A stretch of 64,000 nucleotides of DNA, taken from assembly GCF_900100735.1 (NCBI RefSeq), contig NZ_FNCJ01000003.1, positions 186,001 to 250,000 of the forward strand, given 5' to 3'. Of the stretch, positions 15,701 through 24,631 are shown one piece after another. The stretch is from Paraburkholderia phenazinium. Lineage in GTDB: Bacteria > Pseudomonadota > Gammaproteobacteria > Burkholderiales > Burkholderiaceae. The notes under the pieces are model-generated. The model searched no databases, was not told the origin of the DNA, and saw only the letters and a list, made by a program, of their open reading frames with translations. Position numbers and translations under genes: made by a program. Numbering within the stretch: position 1 is the first letter of the stretch; each line of letters starts with the position of its first letter.

Positions 15701-17001
15701 CAAAGCAAATCCTTCATTCGATACCAGGCCATCGCGAGGACGAGGGCAGGGGTGCGCAGTGTAGCGCCGCCCGGAAAGTCGCGGTGGCGAATCTTGCCGA
15801 ACAGGTCGAAACGCGCGGCCTGGCCGTCGATCGCCTCGGCGATCAGCTTGCCGGCGAGCCCTGTGGTGTTGACGCCATGCCCCGAGAAGCCTTGCGCAAA
15901 ATACACGGTCGGCGAGAGCCGTCCGAAATGCGGTGCGCGATTCATCGTGATATCGACGAAGCCACCCCACGCGTAATCGACCTTCACGTCGGCCAACTGC
16001 GGGAAAGTCTTCAGCATATCGCGGCGCATTGCTTCGCCGAGATTGCGCGGCGCGAACCTCGAATAGCTGACCTTGCCGCCCCACAATACGCGGTGATCGG
16101 GGGCGGGCCGGAAATAGTCCAGCACGAAGCGGCTATCGCAGATCGCCGCCTGCGCGGGCATCAAGGCCTGGGCGCGCGCTGGGTCGAGCGGCTCGGTGGC
16201 GATCACATAGGTGCCAACCGGCATGATCTTGCGCGACACGTCTGGCGCCAGCGCACCGAGCCAGGTGTTGCAGGCGAGCGCAACGAATTGCGCCTGTACC
16301 TGGCCGCGAGCGGTTTCTATCACATGCCCGCCACTGCCGTTGCTCGCGCTGCTGATGCGGGTCACGCAACTGTTTTCGAAAATCTGCACGCCCGCAGCGC
16401 TCGCAGCGCGAGCGAGACCCAGCGTGTAATTGAGCGGATGCAAATGACCGCTGTCCGGGTCGAACAGGCCACCCAGATAGCGCGTCGACTGAACATAGTG
16501 GCTCAGGCCGTCCTGCTCGATATAGCGGAAACGGTCATAGCCAAAGCGTGCTTGTGCTTCGTCGCGCCATTGCCGCAGCGCAGTGACATCGCGCGGTTTG
16601 TTCGCCGCGTGGAAATAGCCGAACTGGAGGTCGCAATCGATCTGGTGCCGCGCGACGCGATCCTTGACGATCTCCAGCGTCTCGAGTCCCATCTCCCACA
16701 TACGCTTGACGTCTTCGGCGGGCATATGCTTGGCGAACGTATCCATATCGCATGCAAAGCCGCCGATCAACTGACCGCCATTACGCCCGCTCGCCGCCCA
16801 GCCGACTTTCGAGGCTTCGAGCAGCGCGACGGAATAGCCGCGTTCGGCAAGATTCAGCGCCGTCGAGATACCGGTGAGGCCGGCGCCGATCACGCAGACA
16901 TCCACCTTCAAAGGGCCGTCGAGCGGGGCGTGACGGGTTGTATCGTTGAGCGTGGCCGCATAGTACGACACGGCATGGGGTTGGTTCGCGAACCGGAGCA
17001 T
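15700..17001 (-). CDS. puuB: Gamma-glutamylputrescine oxidase-like FAD oxidoreductase (first PuuB paralog)
   Basis: 433-residue paralog of the next gene. Start at 17001 (MLRFANQPHAVSYYAAT), the position conserved in PuuB; the frame further upstream overlaps the DUF3138 gene and is not plausible. FAD motif VCVIGAGLTGISTALN at about 35-50, GWAASGRNGGQ following, WGGFVDITMNRAPHFGR and GFSGHGVNTTGLAGK near the C-terminus. The stop overlaps the ATG of the second copy, so both are made from one message. Part of the polyamine catabolic operon running from the transport genes. Confidence 0.83.
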   Translation of the reverse strand: MLRFANQPHAVSYYAATLNDTTRHAPLDGPLKVDVCVIGAGLTGISTALNLAERGYSVALLEASKVGWAASGRNGGQLIGGFACDMDTFAKHMPAEDVKRMWEMGLETLEIVKDRVARHQIDCDLQFGYFHAANKPRDVTALRQWRDEAQARFGYDRFRYIEQDGLSHYVQSTRYLGGLFDPDSGHLHPLNYTLGLARAASAAGVQIFENSCVTRISSASNGSGGHVIETARGQVQAQFVALACNTWLGALAPDVSRKIMPVGTYVIATEPLDPARAQALMPAQAAICDSRFVLDYFRPAPDHRVLWGGKVSYSRFAPRNLGEAMRRDMLKTFPQLADVKVDYAWGGFVDITMNRAPHFGRLSPTVYFAQGFSGHGVNTTGLAGKLIAEAIDGQAARFDLFGKIRHRDFPGGATLRTPALVLAMAWYRMKDLL

Positions 17002-17071
17002 AGGCAGAAAACACACTAGATGCCGAAAGTGCGGCGCCGTGCAGCGTGGCGCCGTACTTCGGCGGTACAGG

Positions 17072-18664
17072 TTAGAACGCGTAGATGAATTGCGTGGCCA
17101 GCATGTCGTTAGACTTGCCGTACGAACCGCTGTTGTGCAGGAACACGTCCTCGGTCGCCCAGTCGTGACGATATTCGACCTTGACGGTGATCTGCTGGGT
17201 CGGATAGAACAACAGATCCAGCGCGACGTCCTGGTGGATTGCACCCTTGCACTCGAAGCCAAGGCCGCCATTCGCCTTCGAGTTTGCCAGGCAGCTCGCA
17301 CCGATACCGAAGCCGTTGGTCGGATCCATGCCGTTCGAGTTCAGCACGACGCCACCGCCGCCGCCGCCGTTCTTGGTGTCGGCGAGCACGTCGTAGCGCG
17401 CGGTGACCCCCATGCGGCCTACCGTCGGCAACGTGAACTTGCGGTGCGCGAGCAGCGAGATGCCGTACCACTGGGCCTGGCCGCCGTTAAATGCCGCATT
17501 TTGTTGCTGGCCGTAGTCGAATTCGGCGTTATACGTCGCGTCCGCCAGTGTATAAGCCGCGTCGGCTTCAGCGAAGAAGAACGTCCCGAACGCGCTCGGC
17601 GCTACGCCACCCGAACCGTAAACGCCTGGCAGCGGGTTGCCTTGCGCATCCGTACCCTGTGCCAACGTCTGCCGGCCGATATTGAACGAACCGCCAATAT
17701 CCAGCGCGCTAGACCACGTATAGTCGACGCGAGCCGTGAAAGTCGGAATCTTGTTGCTGGAGGTGATAGGGTCGCCCAGGGCGTTGGTGCCCGTCTGAAT
17801 CGAAGACCCATACGTGCGGTACTGTTCGTTGCCCAGCATGAACTTCCAGGCCCAGTTGCTGCTGTCGCCCGTGTAGTTCACGCCTGCACCGACGTAGCTG
17901 CCCGGATCCGAGAAGTCATACAGCAGGTTGTGCGTGAGCGTTACCATCTGGTTCGACTGCTGCACTTCATAGCCGCCGAAGCTCGGCATCAAGCCCGCGA
18001 CGAACGTCGTCGTGGCCGTGACCGGCACCGTGACGACAGCCGTATTCAGGATGTCGAGACCGGTGCTGCCGTGTTCGTTCTGCAGCAACGTGATGCCGTT
18101 GCCGCGGTTCGGCATCAAGGTGATTTCAGCCGACGGCGCCATCGGGCCGACACCGAAGGTCTTCTTGATGTCGAGGTAAATGTCGCCGAACGTGCTGTTG
18201 AAGTAGTCGTAGCTGCTTTCGTGGTTGGCGAACAGGAACGACGAGCTGCTCAGATCGCGGTTATAGACATAGGTCGGATCGATATAGCCCGTCACCGAAA
18301 GACCGGCAATCGGCCCGGTGTTCTGCGCATCCACCAGCGAATCGACCTTCAACTGCTGATTGGCGATCTGCTGCTTCATTGCGTCGACCTGATCGTTGGT
18401 CAGCGTCGCCTGTGACTTGCCATAGTCAGGCGACGAAATGTCCACCGGTGCTGCGGCCACGGCAGGCGCGGCGGGCGCCGCCGCTGCCGGAGCGGCCGCT
18501 ACCGTTTTGGGTTTGGCCGCCACCTCGGCCCGCAACTGCTTCACCTCCTTTTGCAAAGAGTTCAGTTGCGCCTGCAGCGCCTTGATCTCATCGCTAGTGG
18601 TGTCCGCCATGGCGATGCCTGGCAGACTCCCCGCCACTAGCAGGCAGATGAGTTTCTTTCTCAT
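17072..18664 (-). CDS. DUF3138 family outer-membrane protein (porin-like)
   Basis: 530-residue secreted protein: signal peptide (MRKKLICLLVAGSLPGIAMA), a coiled-coil zone with EIKALQAQLNSLQKEVKQL (about 26-50), an Ala-rich linker, then a long Gly/Asn/Tyr-rich beta-strand domain ending in aromatic FIYAF, the usual C-terminal signal of outer-membrane barrels. Start at 18664 rather than 18670: AAGGAGA touches the 18670 ATG but is six bases from 18664. It sits between potI and puuB on the same strand, so it may be the outer-membrane channel for polyamines. DUF3138 is assigned from overall resemblance; function is inference. Confidence 0.78.
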   Translation of the reverse strand: MRKKLICLLVAGSLPGIAMADTTSDEIKALQAQLNSLQKEVKQLRAEVAAKPKTVAAAPAAAAPAAPAVAAAPVDISSPDYGKSQATLTNDQVDAMKQQIANQQLKVDSLVDAQNTGPIAGLSVTGYIDPTYVYNRDLSSSSFLFANHESSYDYFNSTFGDIYLDIKKTFGVGPMAPSAEITLMPNRGNGITLLQNEHGSTGLDILNTAVVTVPVTATTTFVAGLMPSFGGYEVQQSNQMVTLTHNLLYDFSDPGSYVGAGVNYTGDSSNWAWKFMLGNEQYRTYGSSIQTGTNALGDPITSSNKIPTFTARVDYTWSSALDIGGSFNIGRQTLAQGTDAQGNPLPGVYGSGGVAPSAFGTFFFAEADAAYTLADATYNAEFDYGQQQNAAFNGGQAQWYGISLLAHRKFTLPTVGRMGVTARYDVLADTKNGGGGGGVVLNSNGMDPTNGFGIGASCLANSKANGGLGFECKGAIHQDVALDLLFYPTQQITVKVEYRHDWATEDVFLHNSGSYGKSNDMLATQFIYAF

Positions 18665-18701
18665 GCACATTCTCCTTGTTGGTCGTATTGCCAGGAACTG
18701 C

Positions 18702-19610
18702 TTAAACTTGGACGGCACCGAGCGACTTGCGCACGGTAGCGGGCTGGGTGACAGGGGCGGCATCGGCGGCTTCCGCGACCGCAAAAGCCATCTGCATATC
18801 TCGGGTGCGTTTGCGTTCGCGAACCTGCATCCAGCGGTTCACGGCGATCACGCCAACCGTCACGACGCTGATGAAGATCGTTGCGAGCGCATTCATTTCC
18901 GGGTTCAAACCGAGCCGCACGCGCGAGAACACAACCAGCGGCAGCGTGGTGGAGCCAGGCCCGGAGAGGAACGCGGAGAGCACCAGATCGTCGAACGACA
19001 GCGTGAACGACAGCAACCAGCCGGACATCAGCGCCTGCGAGATCAGCGGCAGCGTGATCAGGAAGAACACCTTGAAGGGCGTCGCGCCGAGATCGAGCGC
19101 GGCTTCTTCGAGCGACTTGTTCAGCTCCTTGACACGTGACTGCACGATGATCGCCACGTAGGACACGCACAGCATCACGTGACCGATCCAGATCGTCAGC
19201 AAGCCACGGCCCTTCGGCCAGCCGAGCATCTGTTCGAGTGCGACGAACAGGAGCAGCAGCGAGATGCCCTGAATCACTTCGGGAATCACCAGCGGCGCGT
19301 TGATCATGCCGGCGAACAACGTGAAGCCGCGAAAACGTCCGAAGCGCGCGAGCACGAAACCCGCCCACGTGCCGATCACTACCGAAGCGCATGCGGTCAG
19401 CAAGCCGATCTTCAGCGAGAGCCATGCCGCGCTGAGCAGTTCGTCGTCTTGCAGCAAGGCGCCGTACCACTTCAGCGAAAAGCCGGACCACACGGTGACG
19501 AGTTTCGACTCGTTGAACGAGTACACGACGAGGCTGATGATCGGGATATAGAGGAACAGAAACCCGAGCGTCAGGACGGTGTTGGACAGCTTTCTATTAG
19601 GCTTGATCAT
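18702..19610 (-). CDS. potI: Putrescine/spermidine ABC transporter permease PotI
   Basis: 302-residue inner-membrane permease from the ATG at 19610, which overlaps the potH stop (ATGA). Six predicted helices and the ABC permease EAA loop (LEEAALDLGATPFKVFFLIT) that docks onto the ATPase. Last transport gene of potFGHI. C-terminus carries an Ala/Val-rich tail of about 35 residues beyond the last helix. Confidence 0.92.
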   Translation of the reverse strand: MIKPNRKLSNTVLTLGFLFLYIPIISLVVYSFNESKLVTVWSGFSLKWYGALLQDDELLSAAWLSLKIGLLTACASVVIGTWAGFVLARFGRFRGFTLFAGMINAPLVIPEVIQGISLLLLFVALEQMLGWPKGRGLLTIWIGHVMLCVSYVAIIVQSRVKELNKSLEEAALDLGATPFKVFFLITLPLISQALMSGWLLSFTLSFDDLVLSAFLSGPGSTTLPLVVFSRVRLGLNPEMNALATIFISVVTVGVIAVNRWMQVRERKRTRDMQMAFAVAEAADAAPVTQPATVRKSLGAVQV

Positions 19611-20581
19611 TTCGCGCCCTCCAGTTCCTTGACCTGGTAGTACTGGAACACGGCCATCGGCACGAGCAGCAGCAGAACCATTGCGACCGTCACGGCAGAT
19701 GCCATCGGCCAGTCCATATCGTTGAAGAACTCGTCCCACATGACGCGGCCGATCATCAGCGTATCGGCGCCACCCAGCAGTTCAGGAATCACGTATTCGC
19801 CCACCGCCGGGATGAACACCAGCAGGCTGCCGGCGATAATGCCGTTCTTCGACAGCGGCAAGGTGATACGCGTGAAGGCGGTCCACGGTTTGGCGCCGAG
19901 GTCGTACGCGGCTTCGAGCAACGTCAGGTCCATCTTCACCAGGTGTGCATACAACGGCATCACCATGAACGGCAGGTACGAATAGACCATGCCGATATAG
20001 ACGCCAATATCGGTGTGGTATAGCCGCAGCGGCGAGTGGATCATGCCGATGGCCATCAGCGTGTGATTGAGCAGGCCGTCGTCCTTGAGAATCCCGATCC
20101 ACGCATAGACGCGAATCAGGAACGAGGTCCAGAACGGCAGCATCACGCCCATCATCAGCAGGTTGCGTTTAGCCGGCTCCGAGCGGGCGATGTAGTACGC
20201 CACCGGATAGCCGATCATCAGGCAGAAGAAGGTCGAGATCGCGGCCATCTTCAGCGAGCTGATGTAGGTGGCGATATACAGATCGTCCTGCAGCAGGAAC
20301 GCGTAGTGACCAAGCTGGATTGCAAAGTGGACGACGCCGTCTTTGACGCTGAGTAGATCCGTGTATGGCGGAATGCCCAGGCGCAAATCGGCGAAGCTGA
20401 TCTTCAGCACCAGGACGAACGGCAGCGCGAAAAACAGCGTGAGCCACAGGAACGGCACGCCGATCACCGTGGTGCGGCCGGACGGCAGCAGAGCGGCGAG
20501 GCGCTTTTTCAGCGAACCGAGCAGGCGGCTGCTGGACGGCGCGCCGAGCGCCGCGGGGGAGGAGGTAGTGGGATTGCTCAT
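19607..20581 (-). CDS. potH: Putrescine/spermidine ABC transporter permease PotH
   Basis: 324-residue permease with an extra cytoplasmic N-terminus of about 35 residues, then six helices; EAA loop LLEAAYDLGAKPWTAFTRIT at about 225-245. Partner of PotI in the heterodimeric channel. Start (20581) overlaps the potG stop and the stop overlaps the potI start, typical of a translationally coupled ABC operon. Confidence 0.92.
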   Translation of the reverse strand: MSNPTTSSPAALGAPSSSRLLGSLKKRLAALLPSGRTTVIGVPFLWLTLFFALPFVLVLKISFADLRLGIPPYTDLLSVKDGVVHFAIQLGHYAFLLQDDLYIATYISSLKMAAISTFFCLMIGYPVAYYIARSEPAKRNLLMMGVMLPFWTSFLIRVYAWIGILKDDGLLNHTLMAIGMIHSPLRLYHTDIGVYIGMVYSYLPFMVMPLYAHLVKMDLTLLEAAYDLGAKPWTAFTRITLPLSKNGIIAGSLLVFIPAVGEYVIPELLGGADTLMIGRVMWDEFFNDMDWPMASAVTVAMVLLLLVPMAVFQYYQVKELEGAK

Positions 20582-21747
20582 TGCGTCACCACCACGCCGC
20601 TAGCGGGCGACCAGTAGACGAACACGTCGTCGTTATAGGCTGGCGCCCCTTCGCTCATCAGATGCGAACTGGAGAGGTTCGACACCACCGTCTTGCCGCT
20701 CGGCAGGCGCACGTGGTACAGCGAATAGCTGCCCATATAGGCGACATCCGAAACCACGCCACGCGCCCAGTTATGCGGCGTCGAAGGCTTTTCGAGCGAC
20801 ACCTTCACGCGTTCCGGACGCACCGAGATGCCCACCGGCATGCCGAGCGGCCCGGTAATGCCGTGGCTCACATACATGCGCGCTTCGAGGTCTTCGCTTT
20901 CGACGAAGATGTGATCGGGTTCGTCCTCCACCACCACGCCTTCGAACATATTGGTCGAACCGATGAACTCGGCCGAGAAGCGGCTGTTCGGAAACTCGTA
21001 GACCTGCGAGGGCGTGCCGATCTGCACGATTCGGCCTTCGCTCATCACGGCGAGGCGCCCGGCCATGGTCATCGCCTCTTCCTGATCGTGCGTGACCATC
21101 ACGCAGGTCACGTCGACCTTCTCGATGATGTTGACCAGTTCCAACTGGGTCTTCTGGCGAATCTTCTTGTCGAGCGCGGACATCGGCTCGTCGAGCAGCA
21201 GCAGCTTGGGGCGTTTGACGAGCGAGCGGGCCAGCGCCACCCGCTGTTGCTGACCGCCGGAGAGCTGGTGCGGCTTGCGGCCCGCGAACTTGCTCATCTG
21301 CACGAGGTGCAGGGCATCGGCCACGCGTTCCTTGATTTCGTTCTTCGGCGTGCCTTCCTGCTTGAGACCGAAGGCGATGTTCGCCTCGACGCTCATATGC
21401 GGAAACAGTGCGTACGACTGGAACATCATGTTGACGGGGCGCTTGTACGGCGGCATGGCCGCCAGGTCTTCGCCGTCGACGAAGATGCGCCCCGAGGTGG
21501 CCGTTTCCAGCCCGGCGAGCATGCGCAGGAGCGTGGACTTGCCGCAGCCGGAGCTGCCGAGCAACGCGAACAGTTCATTCTTCGCGATGGTCAGATTGAC
21601 GTTATCGACAGCGGTGCTGTCGCCGAATTTCTTTACGACGTTTTCAATGCGGACAAATTCGTCCGTTTTGCTTTTAGTCGTAACAGCGGGTTTGGCCGCA
21701 GTGCGGGTTACCTGGGCGGCGCTATTTGTTGAGGTCGTCGAGTTCAT
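20578..21747 (-). CDS. potG: Putrescine ABC transporter ATP-binding protein PotG
   Basis: 389-residue ATPase of the polyamine importer. Walker A GSSGCGKST near residue 65, signature LSGGQQQR, Walker B LLLLDEPMSALD, switch His in THDQEEA. The C-terminal third (about 275-389) is the TOBE regulatory domain of the PotA/PotG type. The first 28 residues are a Thr/Ala-rich extension. Separated from potF by about 200 bp, overlapping potH at its end. Confidence 0.92.
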   Translation of the reverse strand: MNSTTSTNSAAQVTRTAAKPAVTTKSKTDEFVRIENVVKKFGDSTAVDNVNLTIAKNELFALLGSSGCGKSTLLRMLAGLETATSGRIFVDGEDLAAMPPYKRPVNMMFQSYALFPHMSVEANIAFGLKQEGTPKNEIKERVADALHLVQMSKFAGRKPHQLSGGQQQRVALARSLVKRPKLLLLDEPMSALDKKIRQKTQLELVNIIEKVDVTCVMVTHDQEEAMTMAGRLAVMSEGRIVQIGTPSQVYEFPNSRFSAEFIGSTNMFEGVVVEDEPDHIFVESEDLEARMYVSHGITGPLGMPVGISVRPERVKVSLEKPSTPHNWARGVVSDVAYMGSYSLYHVRLPSGKTVVSNLSSSHLMSEGAPAYNDDVFVYWSPASGVVVTQ

Positions 21748-21949
21748 GGTGTAACCATTCCTTGCAGATCGCGGGCGTGAGCTTTCCCGTGTGGGGCGCT
21801 CAGGCGGCCCACAAAGGTCTGCTGCGATCGGGAAACATGGGACTGCGCTTGCAAGGCGCAGGCTGACTGCCTTATTGCCGATTCAGGCGGAGAGGGATCG
21901 AGCGACCCCTGCTCCGCGGTTTTAGATGCTTATATGCGTGATTAAAAAA

Positions 21950-23083
21950 TCAGTGGCCGGTTTTGAGCTGAGCCCAAAGGCGGTTTTCAAGGCGCAGGAT
22001 GTCGCTCGGCATCGGCTTCATCAGCGTCATCTTGCTCAGCACGTCGTCACCCGGATAAACGGTGGTGTCCTGAGCGACGCCCGGCGTCACGAACTGGCGT
22101 GCAGCCTTGTTGGCGGTCGGGTAGAACACTTCGTTGGTGATGGCGGCGTTGACCTTCGGATCTTCGATGTAGTTGATCCACTTGAGCGCGGCTTCTGGGT
22201 GCGGTGCATCCTTCGGGATCACCATCACGTCGAACCACAGCAGGCCGCCTTCCTTGACGTTCGAGAACTTGACCGTGTAGGAGCGCTTCGCTTCAGCGGC
22301 ACGGCGGCTAGCAATGCCGACGTCGCCGGACCACGCCACTGCGACGCACACGTCGTTATTGGCAAGGTCGTTGATGTAACCGGAGGAGTTGAACTGGGTG
22401 ATATACGGGCGGACTTTCTTCAGCACTTCGAAGGCAGCCTGATAGTCGGCCGGGTTCGTGCTGTTCGGATCCTTATGCATGTATTGCAGCACCGCGGCGA
22501 AGACGTCGACGGCCTGGTCGAGGAACGACACGCCGCAGCCCTTCAGCTTGGAGAGGTTGGCCGGATCGAACACCAGCGCCCAGCTATCCACCGGTGCGTC
22601 GGCGCCAAGCGCCTTTTGCACGGCCTGTACGTTGTAGCCCACGCCGTCGGTGCCGTATGCCCAGGGCACGCCGTACTGGTTGCCCGGATCGGCGTCGGTG
22701 ATCATCTTCATCAGAACCGGGTCGAGGTTCGCCAGGTTCGGCAGCTTGGATTTGTCGAGCTTCTGGTAGACACCGGCCTGAATCTGCTTGGCCATGTAGT
22801 TGGACGTCGGCACCACGATGTCATAGCCGGAGCTGCCCGCCAGCAGCTTGGCCTGCAACGTATCGTCGCTATCGTAGTTGTCGTACTTCACATGGATGCC
22901 GTCCTGCTTCTCGAAGTTCGGAATCGTATCCTTGGCGATATAGTCCGACCAGTTGTACACATTCAGATCGGTGTCGGCCGCAAGCGCCGGTGAGACCGAC
23001 AGCGCAGTAAAGCTCGTGACGGCGAGAAGCGCGGCCCCCGCGACCGCATGACGAAGATGACGTCCATTATGACTAGCGCTCAT
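21950..23083 (-). CDS. potF: Putrescine-binding periplasmic protein PotF
   Basis: 377-residue solute-binding protein. From the ATG at 23083 it has a signal peptide ending in SPALAADT; AGGGA lies about nine bases upstream, while the longer frame to 23194 is not supported. The mature start TDLNVYNWSDYIAKDTIPNF is typical of PotF/SpuD, as are VPTSNYMAKQIQAG and YGTDGVGYN. Captures putrescine or a related polyamine for the PotGHI complex. First of the transport genes; followed by a T-run just after its stop that could lower readthrough into potG. Confidence 0.92.
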   Translation of the reverse strand: MSASHNGRHLRHAVAGAALLAVTSFTALSVSPALAADTDLNVYNWSDYIAKDTIPNFEKQDGIHVKYDNYDSDDTLQAKLLAGSSGYDIVVPTSNYMAKQIQAGVYQKLDKSKLPNLANLDPVLMKMITDADPGNQYGVPWAYGTDGVGYNVQAVQKALGADAPVDSWALVFDPANLSKLKGCGVSFLDQAVDVFAAVLQYMHKDPNSTNPADYQAAFEVLKKVRPYITQFNSSGYINDLANNDVCVAVAWSGDVGIASRRAAEAKRSYTVKFSNVKEGGLLWFDVMVIPKDAPHPEAALKWINYIEDPKVNAAITNEVFYPTANKAARQFVTPGVAQDTTVYPGDDVLSKMTLMKPMPSDILRLENRLWAQLKTGH

Positions 23084-23159
23084 GGCTTTTTTTCCCTTGA
23101 AGTTAAAGTCCCGGCATGAGCGCATGTCGTGGTGCGTCCATGCCGGAAAAGAACTGCCG

Positions 23160-24596
23160 TTACGAAATTCCGAGTTGTTGTGCGGTCGCGTCAATGGCTT
23201 TCTTCGCCTTCGAGACGATCTCGTCGATTTCCTGCTTCGTGATCACAAGCGGCGGCGACAGCAACATCCGGTCGCCGGTGGCGCGCATGATCAGGTTGCC
23301 GTTGAAGCAGAAGTCGCGGCAGATCGTGCCGACATCGCCTCCGTTGGCAAAACGCTTGCGCGTTTTGGGTTCCTGCGCGAGTTGCAGGCCGGCCACCAGC
23401 CCGACGCCGGCGATGTCGCCGATAATCGGATGGTTCGCGAAAGTCTCGCGCAGCTTCTTCTGGAAGTACGGGCCGGTATCGGTCTTGACGCGTTCGACGA
23501 TCTTCTCGTCGCGCAACAGCTTGAGATTGGCTACAGCAACCGCAGCCGCGACCGGATGGCCGGAGTAGGTGAGGCCGTGATTGAAGTCGCCGTTTTCGAT
23601 GATCGCCTTGGCAACGCGGTCATGCAGGCCGACCGCACCCATCGGGATATAGCCGCTCGTCAAACCCTTGGCAAGCGTGATGAGGTCAGGCTCGAACTCG
23701 AAGTGCTGATGGGCAAACCATTCGCCGGTGCGTCCGAAGCCGCCAATCACTTCGTCCGCCACCAGCAGAATGTCGTATTTGCGGCAGATGCGCTGGATTT
23801 CCGGCCAGTAGGTGGACGGCGGGAAAATCACGCCGCCCGCCCCCTGGAAAGGCTCACCGATAAACGCGGCGACATTCTCCGCGCCGATCTCGAGGATCTT
23901 TGCTTCGAGTTGCTGCGCACGGGCGAGGCCGAATTCTTCCGGCGTCAGATTGCCCTCGGCTTCGCCGAAGTAATACGGTTGGTCGATATGGACGATGTTC
24001 TCGACCTTCGACGGCATCTGCTCGTGCATGTAGCCCATGCCGCCGAGCGTGCCGCCCGCAATCGTCGAACCGTGATAGCCGTTCTTGCGCGAGATCACCA
24101 CCTTCTTCGCCTGCTTGCCCTGGGTCGCCCAATATTGATGGACGATGCGCAGCACGGTGTCGTTGCCTTCTGAGCCGCTGTTGCAATAGAAGAAGTGGTT
24201 AAACGGCGCCGGCGCGAGTTCCGCGAGCAGCGCGGACAGTTCGATCACCGGCGGGTGGGTGGTCTTGAAGAAGGTGTTGTAGTAGGGCAGCTCCATCATC
24301 TGCCGGTAGGCGGCTTCGGCGAGTTCCTTGCGGCCGTAGCCGACATTCACACACCACAGACCGGCCATGCCGTCGATGATCTGGTTGCCTTCGGAATCCC
24401 ACAGGTACACGCCTTTGGCCTTGACGATGACGCGGCTGCCTGCCTTGTTGAGCGAACCCATATCCGAGAACGGATGAATGTGGTGTGCCGCGTCGAGCGC
24501 GCGATACTCCGCGGTGCTGCGTTGTTGCGAAACCTGCGCGGCTGCGGCCGGCTGGGCCGGTTGCACGTACGCGACTTCTTCTGTTCTGTAGCTCAT
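23160..24596 (-). CDS. spuC: Putrescine--pyruvate type class III aminotransferase
   Basis: 478-residue PLP-dependent class III transaminase starting at 24596 (GGAGG upstream). Visible: SGSEGNDTVLRIVHQYW (PLP phosphate binding), NGYHGSTIAGG, DEVIGGFGRTG and the PLP lysine in LAKGLTSGYIPMGAV. Closest in look to the SpuC/putrescine--pyruvate aminotransferases found next to polyamine transporters in pseudomonads and Burkholderia. It would give a second route from putrescine to 4-aminobutanal beside the glutamylation route encoded around it. Substrate inferred from context; a beta-alanine or other diamine transaminase is possible. Confidence 0.82.
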   Translation of the reverse strand: MSYRTEEVAYVQPAQPAAAAQVSQQRSTAEYRALDAAHHIHPFSDMGSLNKAGSRVIVKAKGVYLWDSEGNQIIDGMAGLWCVNVGYGRKELAEAAYRQMMELPYYNTFFKTTHPPVIELSALLAELAPAPFNHFFYCNSGSEGNDTVLRIVHQYWATQGKQAKKVVISRKNGYHGSTIAGGTLGGMGYMHEQMPSKVENIVHIDQPYYFGEAEGNLTPEEFGLARAQQLEAKILEIGAENVAAFIGEPFQGAGGVIFPPSTYWPEIQRICRKYDILLVADEVIGGFGRTGEWFAHQHFEFEPDLITLAKGLTSGYIPMGAVGLHDRVAKAIIENGDFNHGLTYSGHPVAAAVAVANLKLLRDEKIVERVKTDTGPYFQKKLRETFANHPIIGDIAGVGLVAGLQLAQEPKTRKRFANGGDVGTICRDFCFNGNLIMRATGDRMLLSPPLVITKQEIDEIVSKAKKAIDATAQQLGIS

Positions 24597-24631
24597 GTTG
24601 CCTCCAGTAGTTCGGTTTGCCTCGCTGCGTC

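Noticed and set aside
21748..21949. Attenuator between potF and potG
   Set aside because: A T-run follows the potF stop and a small stem occurs (CTGCGC/GCGCAG), but they are too far apart to form a terminator.
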